Shown: positions 1 through 14,509 of the stretch, one piece after another | Position numbering within the stretch: the first letter of the stretch is position 1 | Layout: every line of letters starts with the position of its first letter | Assembly (NCBI GenBank): GCA_009176605.1 | Contig: SEYY01024940.1 | Span: 45,001-75,000, forward strand | Direction: 5' to 3' | Length of the DNA: 30,000 nt | DNA from: Armadillidium nasatum | Taxonomy: Eukaryota; Arthropoda; Malacostraca; Isopoda; Armadillidiidae | Notes under the pieces: model-generated | Told to the model about the DNA's origin: nothing | Databases searched by the model: none | Seen by the model: only the letters and a program-made list of their open reading frames with translations | Program-made: the position numbers and the translations under genes

Positions 1-177
1 AATCGTTATGTAATTTTCGGAGCAAAGTGTGAAGTGCAGATTTCTACTTCCAACATCGCTGAAGCAATTGGAGGACGTTTTTTACGGAAATGGGACAACA
101 TTCCGTTGAAAACTACTAAAACACTACGTATCTATTCAGTTGCTATAAATGCCAATGGTGGCTCAGCACCTTATTAA
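1..177 (+). CDS. C-terminal tail of an unrecognised open reading frame
   Basis: Frame 1 is open from the first base for 58 codons and ends at TAA (175-177), followed at once by TAG. The peptide begins NRYVIFGAKCEVQISTSN and ends NANGGSAPY, with the central motif GGRFLRKWDN. The composition is balanced and looks like real protein rather than low-complexity translation. It does not match the dynein segment expected upstream of the exon at 437, so it may be the end of a transposon protein. Alternatively it is a host exon whose splice donor lies before the stop; the GT at 139 would leave phase 0, matching the next exon. I do not recognise the family. Confidence 0.3.
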   Translation, partial: NRYVIFGAKCEVQISTSNIAEAIGGRFLRKWDNIPLKTTKTLRIYSVAINANGGSAPY

Positions 178-436
178 TAGATAAATCTTGTGTATAATTC
201 AGATGTTCATATTATTTTAATAATAATGATAAGTGATAATATGTAGTTATCAATAGTAATTCCTCGTTATTTATTTTCATTTCATTCTTGTAGAGCTAAC
301 TTGTTTTGTGGTTTTGACACTCGAAAGTTGGTTGAACTAAAACGTTAATTATTTAAAATGATTTAAAATGGGTAAAACATGAAATTTTTCCTTCTATAAA
401 ATTGTTTTGATTTATATGATTTTTCATTGATTTTAG

Positions 437-682
437 ATTGAAAAAGTTGCAACACAAATGGTAAATGAGGTTCTTGGGTCGAGTTTTGCTTGTCCTCCTT
501 CCTTCAACTTGTCATCACTTCTTCAATCCAATAATGATATCAAAGGACTTTCTAACTCAGGACTTCAAGCCCCACTTCTTATGATCACTGAATCTGGTGT
601 AGATCCGCTTGAAGAAATAATAAAATTGTCTGCTAAGCGACCAAATCTCAGTGTTTCGGTTGTTTCCTTAGGAGAAGGGCAG
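437..682 (+). CDS. Dynein heavy chain exon A (AAA6-region start)
   Basis: An 82-codon, phase 0 exon. The acceptor is the pyrimidine-rich TTGATTTTAG ending at 436; the donor GT is at 683. The peptide contains MVNEVLGSSFACPPSF, APLLMITESGVDPLEEIIKL and SVVSLGEGQ. These match in order the dynein heavy chain stretch that normally reads V-x-E-x-L-G-x-x-F, then P-L-I-F-x-L-S-x-G-x-D-P, then S-L-G-Q-G-Q just before AAA6. In conventional dyneins this is ring-motor sequence driving microtubule minus-end movement. The homology call rests on pattern recognition. Residues are more divergent than in axonemal dyneins, so a DNHD1-type dynein-like protein is possible. It continues into the exon at 1103 with matching phase. 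Confidence 0.75.
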
Positions 683-1102
683 GTCTGTTATCCACCAAAT
701 AAACAAAAATTTTTAAAAAAATTTTCACATAGTAAATGTTGTGTAAAATATTACTCTTAACAACATTTATTTTTTAAGTGACATAGATTATAAATGTTCA
801 TTTTTCATAAAGATTATCAGCTTCAAAGGCCAGTAGAAATTTATTTGTGAATTTTGTTTAGTATTTCAAGTTAAATAAAATTCTGGTTCCTAAGCAAACG
901 TTACAAACGTTAAAATACACCTCAGCTGATGTAATTTAAACAGTTAATTTTTACTTAATAATCTAGTATTATTTGTTGTTTAACCTACTAGATATATTAT
1001 GCAATTACTTTAAAGGTATATCAAAGGATATTTTTAAAGTAACAACACTGGTGTATCGATCACTTTACTAGTTTACTCCTGATAAAAGTTAACACTTTTC
1101 AG
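683..1102 (+). other. Dynein intron A-B
   Basis: A 420-bp AT-rich stretch bounded by GT and AG, between two phase 0 dynein exons. I see no transposon, RNA gene or conserved reading frame in it. Confidence 0.65.
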
Positions 1103-1315
1103 GAAGAGTACGCTGAGAGCGCCGTCAATATCGCCCTCCATAACGGAGGTTGGGTAATTTTACAAAATGTTCATCATGCTCAAAATTGGTTGCCAAAACT
1201 CTCCAAAATCGTGAATGAGATAAGTGAAAGTTCAACGACGAAAGCAAAGGCAATATTTGGTTTCGAACCCCATCCAGAGTTTAGACTTATACTTACCACT
1301 CAACCAGGGGCTGAA
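1103..1315 (+). CDS. Dynein heavy chain exon B (AAA6)
   Basis: A 71-codon, phase 0 exon with acceptor AACACTTTTCAG ending at 1102 and donor GT at 1316 (GAA|GTAAT). The peptide includes [19 protein letters not shown], then [13 protein letters not shown], then [15 protein letters not shown]. This is the diagnostic dynein order G-x-W-V-x-L-Q-N-x-H-L, W-x-P-x-L-E-K, H-x-x-F-R-L-x-L-T-S, the strongest dynein signature in the window. It lies in the sixth AAA module. The intron after it carries a (TA)n array. Whether the protein is a working motor or a divergent dynein-like paralogue cannot be decided from this fragment. Confidence 0.85.
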
Positions 1316-1392
1316 GTAATTTCTTTATCTTTCTTTTTCCATTACACCTGCTTAATCTTACTTTCGCTTTACAGTTACCCTTATATATACTC

Positions 1393-1532
<140 letters not shown>

Positions 1533-1576
1533 GGTTTCAATTACTAATCGATTAATAATTGTAATTTTTCAATCAG

Positions 1577-1707
1577 TTTCCTGTAGGTTTATTGCGTCAA
1601 GTTGAAAAAGTGACGTTATCGCCTCCTGTTGATGCCAAAGAAGGTCTAATTAAATCAGTGGAACTTATGATTAAGGAATGTTCTTCTTGGGATGATTTAA
1701 TGATTGC

Positions 1708-1708
<1 letters not shown>
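1577..1708 (+). CDS. Dynein heavy chain exon C, donor end missing or unclear
   Basis: The acceptor TTTTTCAATCAG ends at 1576. The peptide starts [20 protein letters not shown] and ends SSWDDLMIA. It matches the dynein segment F-P-V-x-x-L-Q-x-x-x-K-x-T-x-E-P-P-x-G that follows the L-T-S-x-P motif, so order and phase 0 join to exon B are right. The 3' end is odd. The reading frame runs straight into (TA)n at 1710 and I find no GT donor there, so the end coordinate is a guess. The next homologous exon is 11.4 kb away at 13082. Either the donor was overwritten by the array, a non-GT junction is used, or the gene is broken here. Confidence 0.75.

Positions 1709-1709
<1 letters not shown>

Positions 1710-1804
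<95 letters not shown>
1710..1804. repeat. (TA)n array 2, abutting dynein exon C
   Basis: 95 bp of pure TA starting directly at the last recognisable codons of dynein exon C, where a 5' splice site is expected. Confidence 0.95.
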
Positions 1805-1806
<2 letters not shown>

Positions 1807-1904
1807 TCCAAAGGCCGGAGGCCTACCAAATTCCACCGGAGTTGGGAAAAATCTATCCTAGTCGATGGTGGCCGACATAAGTAGTATATAGAGCGCTTTC
1901 TCAG

Positions 1905-2352
1905 GGTGCCAGATTTAGGTACCTTTGAAAAATCTGGCAACCTGTCCCTAACGGTCTTTTCTGCATTTGCCTGCAATCCTGCATTCTCAGGGGCCTTCCT
2001 GACATTTTCTTTGTCGGTTCACGGACCTACGTGGACCCCCGACCCCCGGAACCCCAGATTCGAAAAATTTCAGCCGGACTGAATCGCAAAAAAAATGGTT
2101 AGGAAAGAGAGTGAGGTGAACGCAGTGATTTTGCAAACTCAGGCAACTTCCTGATACAATTTTTGGGGGGTTCACGGGGCCCCCGCGGGGCCCCTTTCCC
2201 AGACTTGAGGCCAATTTCAATGGGACGAACCCCCCAAAATGATGTCAGGAAAGAGAGTGAGGTCAATTTGAGCGGAGTGATTTGCATTGGAAATCAAAAT
2301 CCCGCTTGGCATAGGTTGCAAGATTTTTCGAAAAGTAGCTAAATCTGGCACC
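1905..2352. mobile_element. GC-rich MITE-like element with ~38-bp TIRs
   Basis: The left end GGTGCCAGATTTAGGTACC is mirrored at the right end: the reverse complement of 2315-2352 starts GGTGCCAGATTTAGCTAC and continues with the same AAAATCT-GCAACC tail. The element is 448 bp with no coding potential. Inside are a strong GGGGCC/GGCCCC hairpin near 2176-2194 and a duplicated ~45-bp module (2098-2145 and 2245-2290) sharing AGGAAAGAGAGTGAGGT and AGTGATTTGCA-like cores. The GC content stands out against the surroundings. I could not identify a target duplication. It lies next to the 3' end of a non-LTR fragment. Superfamily unknown. Confidence 0.65.
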
Positions 2353-2354
2353 AG

Positions 2355-3118
2355 CCGAAAATGCACCATATAATACTGACATGTCCAGATACACGGCGTT
2401 TGAAAGTTTGCAAGCCAAAAGAAGTTGGAAAAATAGATAAAGGTAGTGTGTTCCAGATTTTAACAGTAAAGTATATGTATGATTGAACAAAGCGGTTAAG
2501 TCGGAGAGTTGGACAGAGAAAGGATGACTGTGTAGAAAGGCGCGTCGCACGAGCTCTTCTCAATGGAGGAGGTATGCAACGAGAGAGTTCAGAAGAGCAG
2601 TATCCGTTGTAATAGCCATAGTAAAGAGAGAGTGACGCAGCAATTCGACGGGCAGAAAGAGATTGAAGAGAGTAAGAGCAGGAGAGTTGATGAGACGAAA
2701 ATCCATAGACTCCACCTTCTCAAGGATAGCTGCAAGAGTGGAACCACCCCAGATGTTCGAAGCATACTCCATACAGGGACGGACAACACTCCTATACAGA
2801 ACAAGCAACTGGGGTGAGGTGAAATAATTCTGGAGGCGCTTCAGAACACCCAAGCTCTTAGAAGCGTGTTTAGAAAGAGAAGTAATGTGATCTTTCCAAG
2901 AAAGATCACGAGAAAAGGATACGCCAAGAATATTAAGAACAGATGAAGGTTTGAGTTGTGTGTTTTCGAAGAAGACATTATAGTTATGTGGAAGATTGTG
3001 TCGAGTGGAGAGATGGAGGAATTGAGTTTTTGAGGGATTGAAAACAACCATGTTTTCTCTGCCCCAATTTGAAATACTTGAAAGATCAGAGGTTAGCTGC
3101 TCCAAGGCTATCCTTCTC
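2355..3118 (-). pseudogene. 3' fragment of a Jockey/CR1-like non-LTR retrotransposon (RT C-terminus)
   Basis: The frame from 3105 down to 2560 encodes 181 residues. These have the typical post-YADD end of a non-LTR reverse transcriptase: NPSKTQFLHLS (palm), ILGVSFSRDLSWKDHI (thumb), LYRSVVRPCMEYASNIWGG. After a frameshift near 2620 and another near 2560, 2339-2563 continues with ARATRLSTQSSF and KIWNTLPLSIFPTS...LQTFKRRV, the usual extreme C-terminus of these elements. The catalytic YADD part and everything upstream are missing, as expected from 5' truncation during target-primed integration. It lies antisense inside the large dynein intron. A GC-rich MITE adjoins its 3' end. Confidence 0.75.
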
Positions 3119-3179
3119 TAGTTTATCAACTGCTGTTGATTTGGGCGTTTTTCGGAGATGAAAACCACCTGATCAGAAT

Positions 3180-3270
3180 TCCAAAATGGCGGAAACCAAA
3201 TTCAAGATGTCGGAAACGAAATCCAAAATGATTGAAACCAGATCCATAATGGCGGACAAAAAAATGACGG
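3180..3270 (+). repeat. 21-bp minisatellite, about 4 units
   Basis: Four diverged units of the form (T)CCAAAATGGCGGAAACCAA in a row. Read as codons they give a 7-residue period (MAETKFK, MSETKSK, MIETRSI, MADKKMT). The block is flanked on both sides by CGGAGATGAAAACCAC (3153-3168 and 3280-3295). Confidence 0.7.
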
Positions 3271-5627
<2,357 letters not shown>

Positions 5628-5629
5628 TA

Positions 5630-6265
<636 letters not shown>

Positions 6266-6359
<94 letters not shown>
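6266..6359. repeat. (TA)n array 6
   Basis: 94 bp of TA directly joining family II copies 1 and 2. Confidence 0.95.
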
Positions 6360-6361
<2 letters not shown>

Positions 6362-6534
6362 TAAAGGTATAGAATGTTTGTTTCGATTTTTTGAAAATAT
6401 CGATATTCGAAAATATCGATATATCGAAACATCGATATGCCAATTCAAATTTTTTGATATTTGTTATTATTATTATTTAGTTTTCATTTCATGTATGCCT
6501 ATTATTCTAATTATTTTTATAAATATTATTTTTT

Positions 6535-6943
<409 letters not shown>

Positions 6944-7337
6944 ACATGTTACGGAAATGTGTCCCTATGTTCGTTGAAAGTGTGAGAAAATTAGAAACTT
7001 CTCTGCAAAAGTTGAACCACTCAATCACTGTACTTTTGCTTAGTAACAAAATTTGACACCTGTTTTGATATTTCACATTTAACTTTATATTTATCACATT
7101 CTTTTTCACTAAGAACTAATTTAAAATGTTGCAAAAAACCCAAGAAGACACGAATCTCTAGAACAAATTAAACTTATGTGTTGAATATTCATCGTAAAAT
7201 AAAACACCCATCTCGATGTAAGCGAAACTTCAACTGAAAGTTAGCTAAAAAAAATTATATCGATTAAAATAAAATATCGATATAAAAAATATCGATATAA
7301 AAAAAATGTCAAACCTCAGAAACATTCTATACCTAAG

Positions 7338-7867
<530 letters not shown>

Positions 7868-7954
<87 letters not shown>
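7868..7954. repeat. (TA)n array 9
   Basis: 87 bp of TA between family II copy 3 and family I copy B. Confidence 0.95.
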
Positions 7955-8969
<1,015 letters not shown>

Positions 8970-9118
8970 AAAAAATGGGGACGTTAAAAGTATTTGAGGT
9001 ACGAATAACTCATTCGGAATAGCAGGTGTAAATAAACATATTATTATTGTATGATAAGTTTAATTTTGTACAACATAAACATACTGTATCTAAAGCACCT
9101 ACAAATGATATCAAAAGA

Positions 9119-10147
9119 CTAAAGATGATGTTGAAAATGACCTCCGTTGTTCCCAATGCACGAGTCCAGGCGTCTTCTCATCGATTGTCGGACCCGTTCA
9201 AATATTCCAGGAGTCTGTTTGATCGTTTCAATTCCGTTCATAACCCTTAATCGTAGGTCTTCAACGGTGTCGATTGGAGAAGAGTATACTAAGGTCTTTA
9301 AATGTCCCCAAAGGTAATAATCCAAAGGATTTAGGTCTGGTGACCTTGCTGGCCACGGAACTGGGCCACCTCGACCTATCCATTGATTGGGAAAGGTGTC
9401 ATTCAGGTGTTCACGAACTGCAGCACTATAGTGTGCAGGAGCACCATCATGCATAAACCACATATTGTGGCGGAACTGAAGAGGAACATCATCAAGCAAG
9501 GTACGGAGCTCATGTTTCAGAAAATTTAAGTAGATTATGCCATTAAGCCTGGGAGGAAGCTCGAACATAAGTAGATGATCATTTAAAATTCCTGCCCAAA
9601 TGTTTACTGAAAACTGATGTTGTGAACGATTCTGTTTGATGGCATGAGGATTCTCGTCTGCCCAAATGTGTTCGTTATGAAAGTTAACGATAGCTGTTCT
9701 TGTATAGTGAGCCTCATCGGTAAATAAAACCTTCGACAAAAAGTTTGGGTCAATACATTTGTCCAAAAACCAGTGACAAATAACAACACGAGGAGCATAG
9801 TCACGTGGCAATAGAGTATGCACCTGTTGGACGTGGTACGGGTGTAACTGTTGCTCGTGCAGTAACCTCCAAATACTAGATTGGTTCGAATTAAACTGTA
9901 GTGACAATTCTCGCGTGCTCTTTTCAGGATGCTCAGATATTTCATTAAGAACTAATTCTTCTAAATCAACAGTCCTAGTAGATCGGGGTCTGCCTGCATT
10001 AGTGTGCTCTTTGGACTGCAAATAACCTGTTTCAGACAGGCGTTGATGAATAGTGGCAAAAAAACCTTGCGCTCGGACAAATTCGGTTGGGATATTTCTC
10101 TTGGTACAAACGTCTTGCTGCAGAACTATTGCAGCGTCCCATCCCAT
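9119..10147 (-). CDS. DD41D mariner transposase, catalytic part (342 codons)
   Basis: Cut-and-paste transposase that would bind the TIRs and excise and insert the element at TA. Visible features: GRPRSTRT linker at residues 52-59; a second helix-turn-helix at about 60-100; first catalytic Asp at 144 (FTDEAHYTR); second at 234 (MHDGAPAHYS); third at 276 (SPDLNPLDYYLWG). There are 41 residues between the second and third Asp, which fits the DD41D group first described as rosa. The C-terminus is intact to a stop at 9119. The ATG at 10147 is probably not the true start. An N-terminal DNA-binding domain lies upstream in another frame, separated by an A7 run (10058-10064), so residues 1 to about 29 of this frame are likely a shadow. 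Confidence 0.9.
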   Translation of the reverse strand: MGWDAAIVLQQDVCTKRNIPTEFVRAQGFFATIHQRLSETGYLQSKEHTNAGRPRSTRTVDLEELVLNEISEHPEKSTRELSLQFNSNQSSIWRLLHEQQLHPYHVQQVHTLLPRDYAPRVVICHWFLDKCIDPNFLSKVLFTDEAHYTRTAIVNFHNEHIWADENPHAIKQNRSQHQFSVNIWAGILNDHLLMFELPPRLNGIIYLNFLKHELRTLLDDVPLQFRHNMWFMHDGAPAHYSAAVREHLNDTFPNQWIGRGGPVPWPARSPDLNPLDYYLWGHLKTLVYSSPIDTVEDLRLRVMNGIETIKQTPGIFERVRQSMRRRLDSCIGNNGGHFQHHL

Positions 10148-10274
10148 ACATTAAATTCATGTCAGCTAGTTCAGAGTATGAAAACAAGTGGTAATTACAT
10201 TCTATATTCAATAACGAAATAAACAAGTAAGAGACACATACCGTCAATGAGTTACAAAGCAATGGGTAACACAA
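10058..10274 (-). pseudogene. N-terminal DNA-binding part of the DD41D transposase, frameshifted
   Basis: The frame starting at 10274 contains YSELADMNLMYG and RRLYQEKYPNR, the DUF4817-type helix-turn-helix that normally opens this transposase type. It runs into the A7 tract at 10058-10064 (T7 on the coding strand). There the homologous sequence moves to the frame of the catalytic part (FFATIHQRLSETG). One extra base in the homopolymer explains the shift. It could be a real inactivating mutation or a sequencing error. The exact start codon is unclear; the leading hydrophobic residues are probably not part of the protein. Confidence 0.75.
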
Positions 10275-10322
10275 ACAGACAGTGCATTTATACGGTAGTT
10301 GGTTGTTTTGGTCAACAATCCC

Positions 10323-10959
<637 letters not shown>

Positions 10960-12605
10960 CTTCATCATCACTTGGGAGTTGACAGACTCCAATGTTGGAG
11001 AGGGTGCTGAAAAGAAATCGCTTATGCTTGCGCCGGTGCAACATTTGTTGTTTTTTTCCTATTTTCACATTTTTTGAACACCACCTCTCTTCTTCTAAAC
11101 CTCATCTCTTATTCTTAACCGAAAACTCAGGTGCTTGGGTGCAAACCTTAATCTGTTACCAGTTATTGTCTCTATCCTCAATCTTCAGCCAAAGGCGAAT
11201 GTTGAGCATTTGTGCGCAACGATGTTGTTTGTTCTTGCGTCTCTAATTTGGAGTCTTCTGAATTCTTTACTCCATGGCCTAAGCTCTCTTGCAATTCTAC
11301 TACTAAATATATTTGTTCTGTCTATATATCTCCCAATTCGACTATTCAATCTCCAAAATAGAGCCCATTCTTTCTTCTTCTCCTTTCTCTGATACCATCA
11401 TTTTAGGTGATTTCAATATTCACAACTGCCAATGATTTTCATCAAGTTCTTATGATCCAACCTATGACTTTTCTATCCAGAACAATCATGAACAGTTGGT
11501 GCAACTCCATACTCGTATCTTTGATCGACATGGTGATAAACCCACCATATTGATCTTTTCTTGATCTCTTATCCATCTCATTAAACTGTTAAACTTTTCC
11601 TTCATCTGCCCTCATCCGATCTCCTTCTATTCTCCGTTTCTTCTTCTGTCTCTTCGAGTCCCTCACAAGAATGGCCCCCACCTTCGGCGAAGAGACGTTT
11701 CTGGCACACCGGTGCTGCTAAATAGTCTGACTTGCGGTTGTACTTCTCTTATTTCTCGTGGAATGATTACTGCTTCCGTGGGAGGGGTCTCTCATAATGT
11801 GCAGAGCGCATAACCGAGGTGATTAAATCTGACATGGAAGCGTACATTCCATATTCTTTCCCTTCGACTAAACCCAACAAACCTTGATTGAACTCTATTT
11901 GTTCTCGTGATATATACCTCAGGAATGCTGTCTTCAAGGATTACTGTCGTCTTCAAAGCCCAGAAACCTATTCAACTTATATTTCATCCCGAAATCGTGA
12001 AAACCTATTCTTCGTGACACCAAAAACTTTTCTCCGTCGTAAATGCAATAATCTTTCTGCTTCTTCTTCCTCTTCCTCTCACCCTTTCTAGCATTTTGCA
12101 CAAAAAAAATGTCAATTCTAACTCTGCTTCTTCCTCTTTCCCTCCTCTAGTATCTTCTGATGGTACAACTGCCATTTTACCTTCTATTAAAGCTGAACTC
12201 TTTGTTCAAACTTTTTCCTCTAACTCTACCTTAGACTATTCCGGAGTCATTCCTTCTCATCCTTCAACCCCCTCCAATTTATTAATACCTAATATTGTAA
12301 TTTCTTCTAAAGATGTCATTTCTGCTCTCTCTGAGGAGTATAGTATTGATGGTATTTCTCCTGCCGTTCTGAAAACTTGTGCTTCTGAACTTGCACCCTG
12401 CCTTGATAAACTATTTCATCTTTGTCTCTCTACTTCAACCTTCCCTTTTTGCTATAAACGTGCACTCATTCAGCCTGTGCCGAAGAAGGGCGACCTTTCT
12501 CAACTCTCTAACTATCTTCCTATTCTTTTAACCTCGTTCTTTCTAAAGTTTTCACATCTATCCTTAACAGAAGATTTGGAAACACCTCAAAGTAGACTCT
12601 AATAC
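10960..12605 (+). pseudogene. Degraded Jockey/CR1-like non-LTR retrotransposon, copy 1 (endonuclease to RT start)
   Basis: Read through several frames, the order is that of a non-LTR ORF2. An APE-type endonuclease trace at about 11400 has LGDFNIHNC. A spacer with PSAKRRFWHTGAA (about 11690) and MEAYIPYSFPSTKPNKP (about 11835) follows. Then comes an open 168-codon stretch at 12096-12602 carrying ISPAVLKTCASEL, the reverse transcriptase entry motif LIQPVPKKGDLSQLSNYLPI and a serine-rich linker. Many stops and shifts precede 11888. The element ends abruptly after LSLTEDLE at about 12602, so all catalytic RT blocks are absent. It is parallel to the dynein gene and sits in its large intron. Confidence 0.75.
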
Positions 12606-12826
12606 TTACATATATACATAACTGTCTGTGAGCTATTTAGCAGACGTAAATTTTAAATGCATAAATAATTGTCTGCGAGTGAAAAGAGGATACCAAATGA
12701 CCGGATGCCCTTTGTCAGAGTGAAATCGGGGAGGTTCTTTATGTTAGTCTGCATGTCAGTTGTCAATGAACTTTCTCTCTCCGATTTCCTTTTGAACCGT
12801 CTTGGTGCAGGAGTAACACTGCACAC

Positions 12827-12829
<3 letters not shown>
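12606..12829. other. Intronic stretch, nothing recognised
   Basis: No conserved frame. A weak inverted pair (AAATCGGGGAGG near 12724 and CTCTCTCCGATTT near 12775) is the only structure I see. Confidence 0.5.
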
Positions 12830-12917
<88 letters not shown>

Positions 12918-12950
12918 TGTATGCATGTATGTATGTATGTATGTGAATGT
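12830..12950. repeat. (TA)n array 12 followed by a (TATG)n tract
   Basis: TA from 12830 to 12914, then diverged TATG/GAATG tetranucleotide repeats to about 12950. Confidence 0.9.
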
Positions 12951-13081
12951 TTGAATGTGCGTATGTAGGAAATTCTATGTACTTTTGCAAAATAACCTTT
13001 TATTCTTTATATCTTAATTTAGATCGGACACGATGAAAGAATACAACTTTTTAATTTCTTATTATGTTAATTAAAAACTAG

Positions 13082-13243
13082 GATATGGATGCAGAAGAAG
13101 CAGCCATTCTTTATCGTTTGTTGCACGGATTGGCGGTCTTTCACGTATTGGTTTCGGAACGTGGTCGTCACGGTCGACGAGCTTGGGCAGCTGCACCAAC
13201 CTTCACACAGTCGGACCTGATGCTTTCCCTAAGATGTGTTCGC
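13082..13243 (+). CDS. Dynein heavy chain exon D (C-terminal region)
   Basis: 54 codons, phase 0; acceptor TTAAAAACTAG ends at 13081 and the donor CGC|GTGAGT is strong. The peptide contains LLHGLAVFHVLVSERGRHG followed by RAWAAAPTFTQSDLMLSL. It aligns with the dynein segment L-x-F-x-L-x-F-F-H-x-x-x-x-E-R-x-x-F-G-x-x-G-W-N-I-P-Y-x-F. The first half fits well. The normally very conserved GWNIPYEF block is replaced by AWAAAPTF. This divergence is why I suspect a DNHD1-like or otherwise non-canonical heavy chain. It lies 11.4 kb from exon C and 92 bp before exon E. Confidence 0.8.
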
Positions 13244-13335
13244 GTGAGTTAATGAGTTGTATTAATTAAAATTATTTGACTTTTTCATTGAATGTCAATC
13301 CTCATTTAATTTATTTAACCTTTTTATGCCTTTAG

Positions 13336-13659
13336 CTCATGGTTGAGAGCGGAAGAACTTTGGAGAAAAAAGCCATTGAACACCTCGTTGGACGAATTAT
13401 ATACGGAGGAAGAATAAGAAGACCTCAAGATGAATTTGTTATTCTAAGTCTGCTTCGTGAAGTACTTAAAATTGCTCTCCAGCCTCTGCAGGAACAAGAT
13501 GAGGAACTGAGTGAAAGTGACAACGAAGAGGAAGGAAACTGTTTTAGTGACAACAAAGAAACAACACACGAACAAGACTCCAGAGATCACGAGACTGAAA
13601 TCGCTCTTTTGTTTCCTGATTATATTGGGGAATTATCAGATCTTCTTGATTATGTTAAG
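13336..13659 (+). CDS. Dynein heavy chain exon E (C-terminal region, acidic insertion)
   Basis: 108 codons, phase 0; acceptor TTATGCCTTTAG ends at 13335 and the donor AAG|GTAAGA is near-consensus. It opens LMVESGRTLEKKAIEHLVG and RIIYGGRI, matching the dynein motif L-x-G-E-x-N-Y-G-G-R-V-T-D. It ends LFPDYIGELSDLLDYVK, matching the P-x-x-G-x-L-x-D-Y-x-x-Y-I segment. Between them is an acidic, Glu/Asp/Ser-rich stretch of about 35 residues (ESDNEEEGNCFSDNKE onward), where canonical chains have a short ordered link. The remaining C-terminal exons are not found in the following 16.3 kb. Confidence 0.85.
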
Positions 13660-13989
13660 GTAAGATACTGACTCAAAAATCTATTTTATTAGTATGAAGA
13701 TTTCCTAATTGGTCTTAAGTTGTGTAAGCTACAGAAAGACATTATTTATAATTTTACTTCATTGTTAACCCTTTTCCAGAATTGATTTTGATTTTTTAGT
13801 AATAAATTTCATCATCAAGTATGAGTTTAAGGCAAATGAATTCACATCAAATCAATATCTATTATATAACGATTTCCTTACCAATATTAATTTATTTAAA
13901 TAAATAAAAAAGATCGAGGGTAATAATCGTTTGTGGGTGATATTGCTCTAATGGGAATCCATTTGGGACTTGATGATGATGGGATTTTT
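13660..13989 (+). other. Start of the last visible dynein intron, no other feature
   Basis: AT-rich sequence after a good GTAAGA donor. No gene or repeat recognised before the SINE-like block. Confidence 0.55.
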
Positions 13990-14085
13990 GGGGGTCACTT
14001 TGATGATCTGGTAGTTAAGACGATGGATACGATTCTTGCGCGAAGGAACGCTGGTTCGAATCCCAGAAATAACACGATTTTTGTC
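13990..14085 (+). repeat. tRNA-like SINE head (candidate)
   Basis: A polymerase III B box, GGTTCGAATCC (14053-14063), lies inside a small CTGG/CCAG stem. An A-box-like TGGTAGTTAAGACG begins 44 bp upstream at 14009. Spacing fits a tRNA-derived promoter. No complete cloverleaf with matching acceptor arms is apparent, so I call a SINE remnant, not a tRNA gene. Confidence 0.45.
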
Positions 14086-14152
14086 TTCCATTTATTATTT
14101 ATTTTTATTTAGATATTTCTTATTTAAGCCTATTAAACTGCAGTTTCCTTAG

Positions 14153-14154
<2 letters not shown>

Positions 14155-14244
<90 letters not shown>
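14155..14244. repeat. (TA)n array 13
   Basis: 90 bp of TA; no TIR element recognised on either side. Confidence 0.95.
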
Positions 14245-14246
<2 letters not shown>

Positions 14247-14509
14247 GAGGGGAGATACAGCGCTCCCGAAACGATGGGATTTTCCTTCATGGGAAATGGA
14301 TGGAGTGTTATGGTATTCCCATTTTACTCCAGTTCCCAATATTACGCCCTCTTTCGGGCTCAACTCCACATTCATCTACACTTTACACATAAACGCTATT
14401 ACAGACAACTCATTCTTTAAAAAAAAATAATTAAAAATAACATACACACAGGTATCCACAGAGAAGCAATAGGGGTGGCTTCCAAAAATAGCCCTTCGTC
14501 AGTCCATCC
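14245..14509. other. Unassigned stretch before non-LTR copy 2
   Basis: No protein or TIR pair recognised. It may be leader sequence of the retrotransposon that becomes recognisable at about 14510. Confidence 0.4.

Noticed and set aside
1796..1815. U12-type AT-AC donor (ATATCC) as the missing dynein exon C splice site
   Set aside because: It would force translation through the whole TA array, and the downstream acceptor at 13081 is an ordinary AG.
1859..1987. Frames through the GC-rich MITE on the - strand
   Set aside because: No family resemblance, and they cross TIR and hairpin sequence of a non-coding element.
9047..9945. Other-frame ORFs overlapping the DD41D transposase (for example 9604-9945 on the - strand, 9274-9456 on the + strand)
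   Set aside because: They are shadows of the transposase, whose catalytic motifs sit in the frame ending at 9119.
14009..14085. True tRNA gene
   Set aside because: A and B boxes exist but I could not pair a 7-bp acceptor stem or a convincing anticodon arm.
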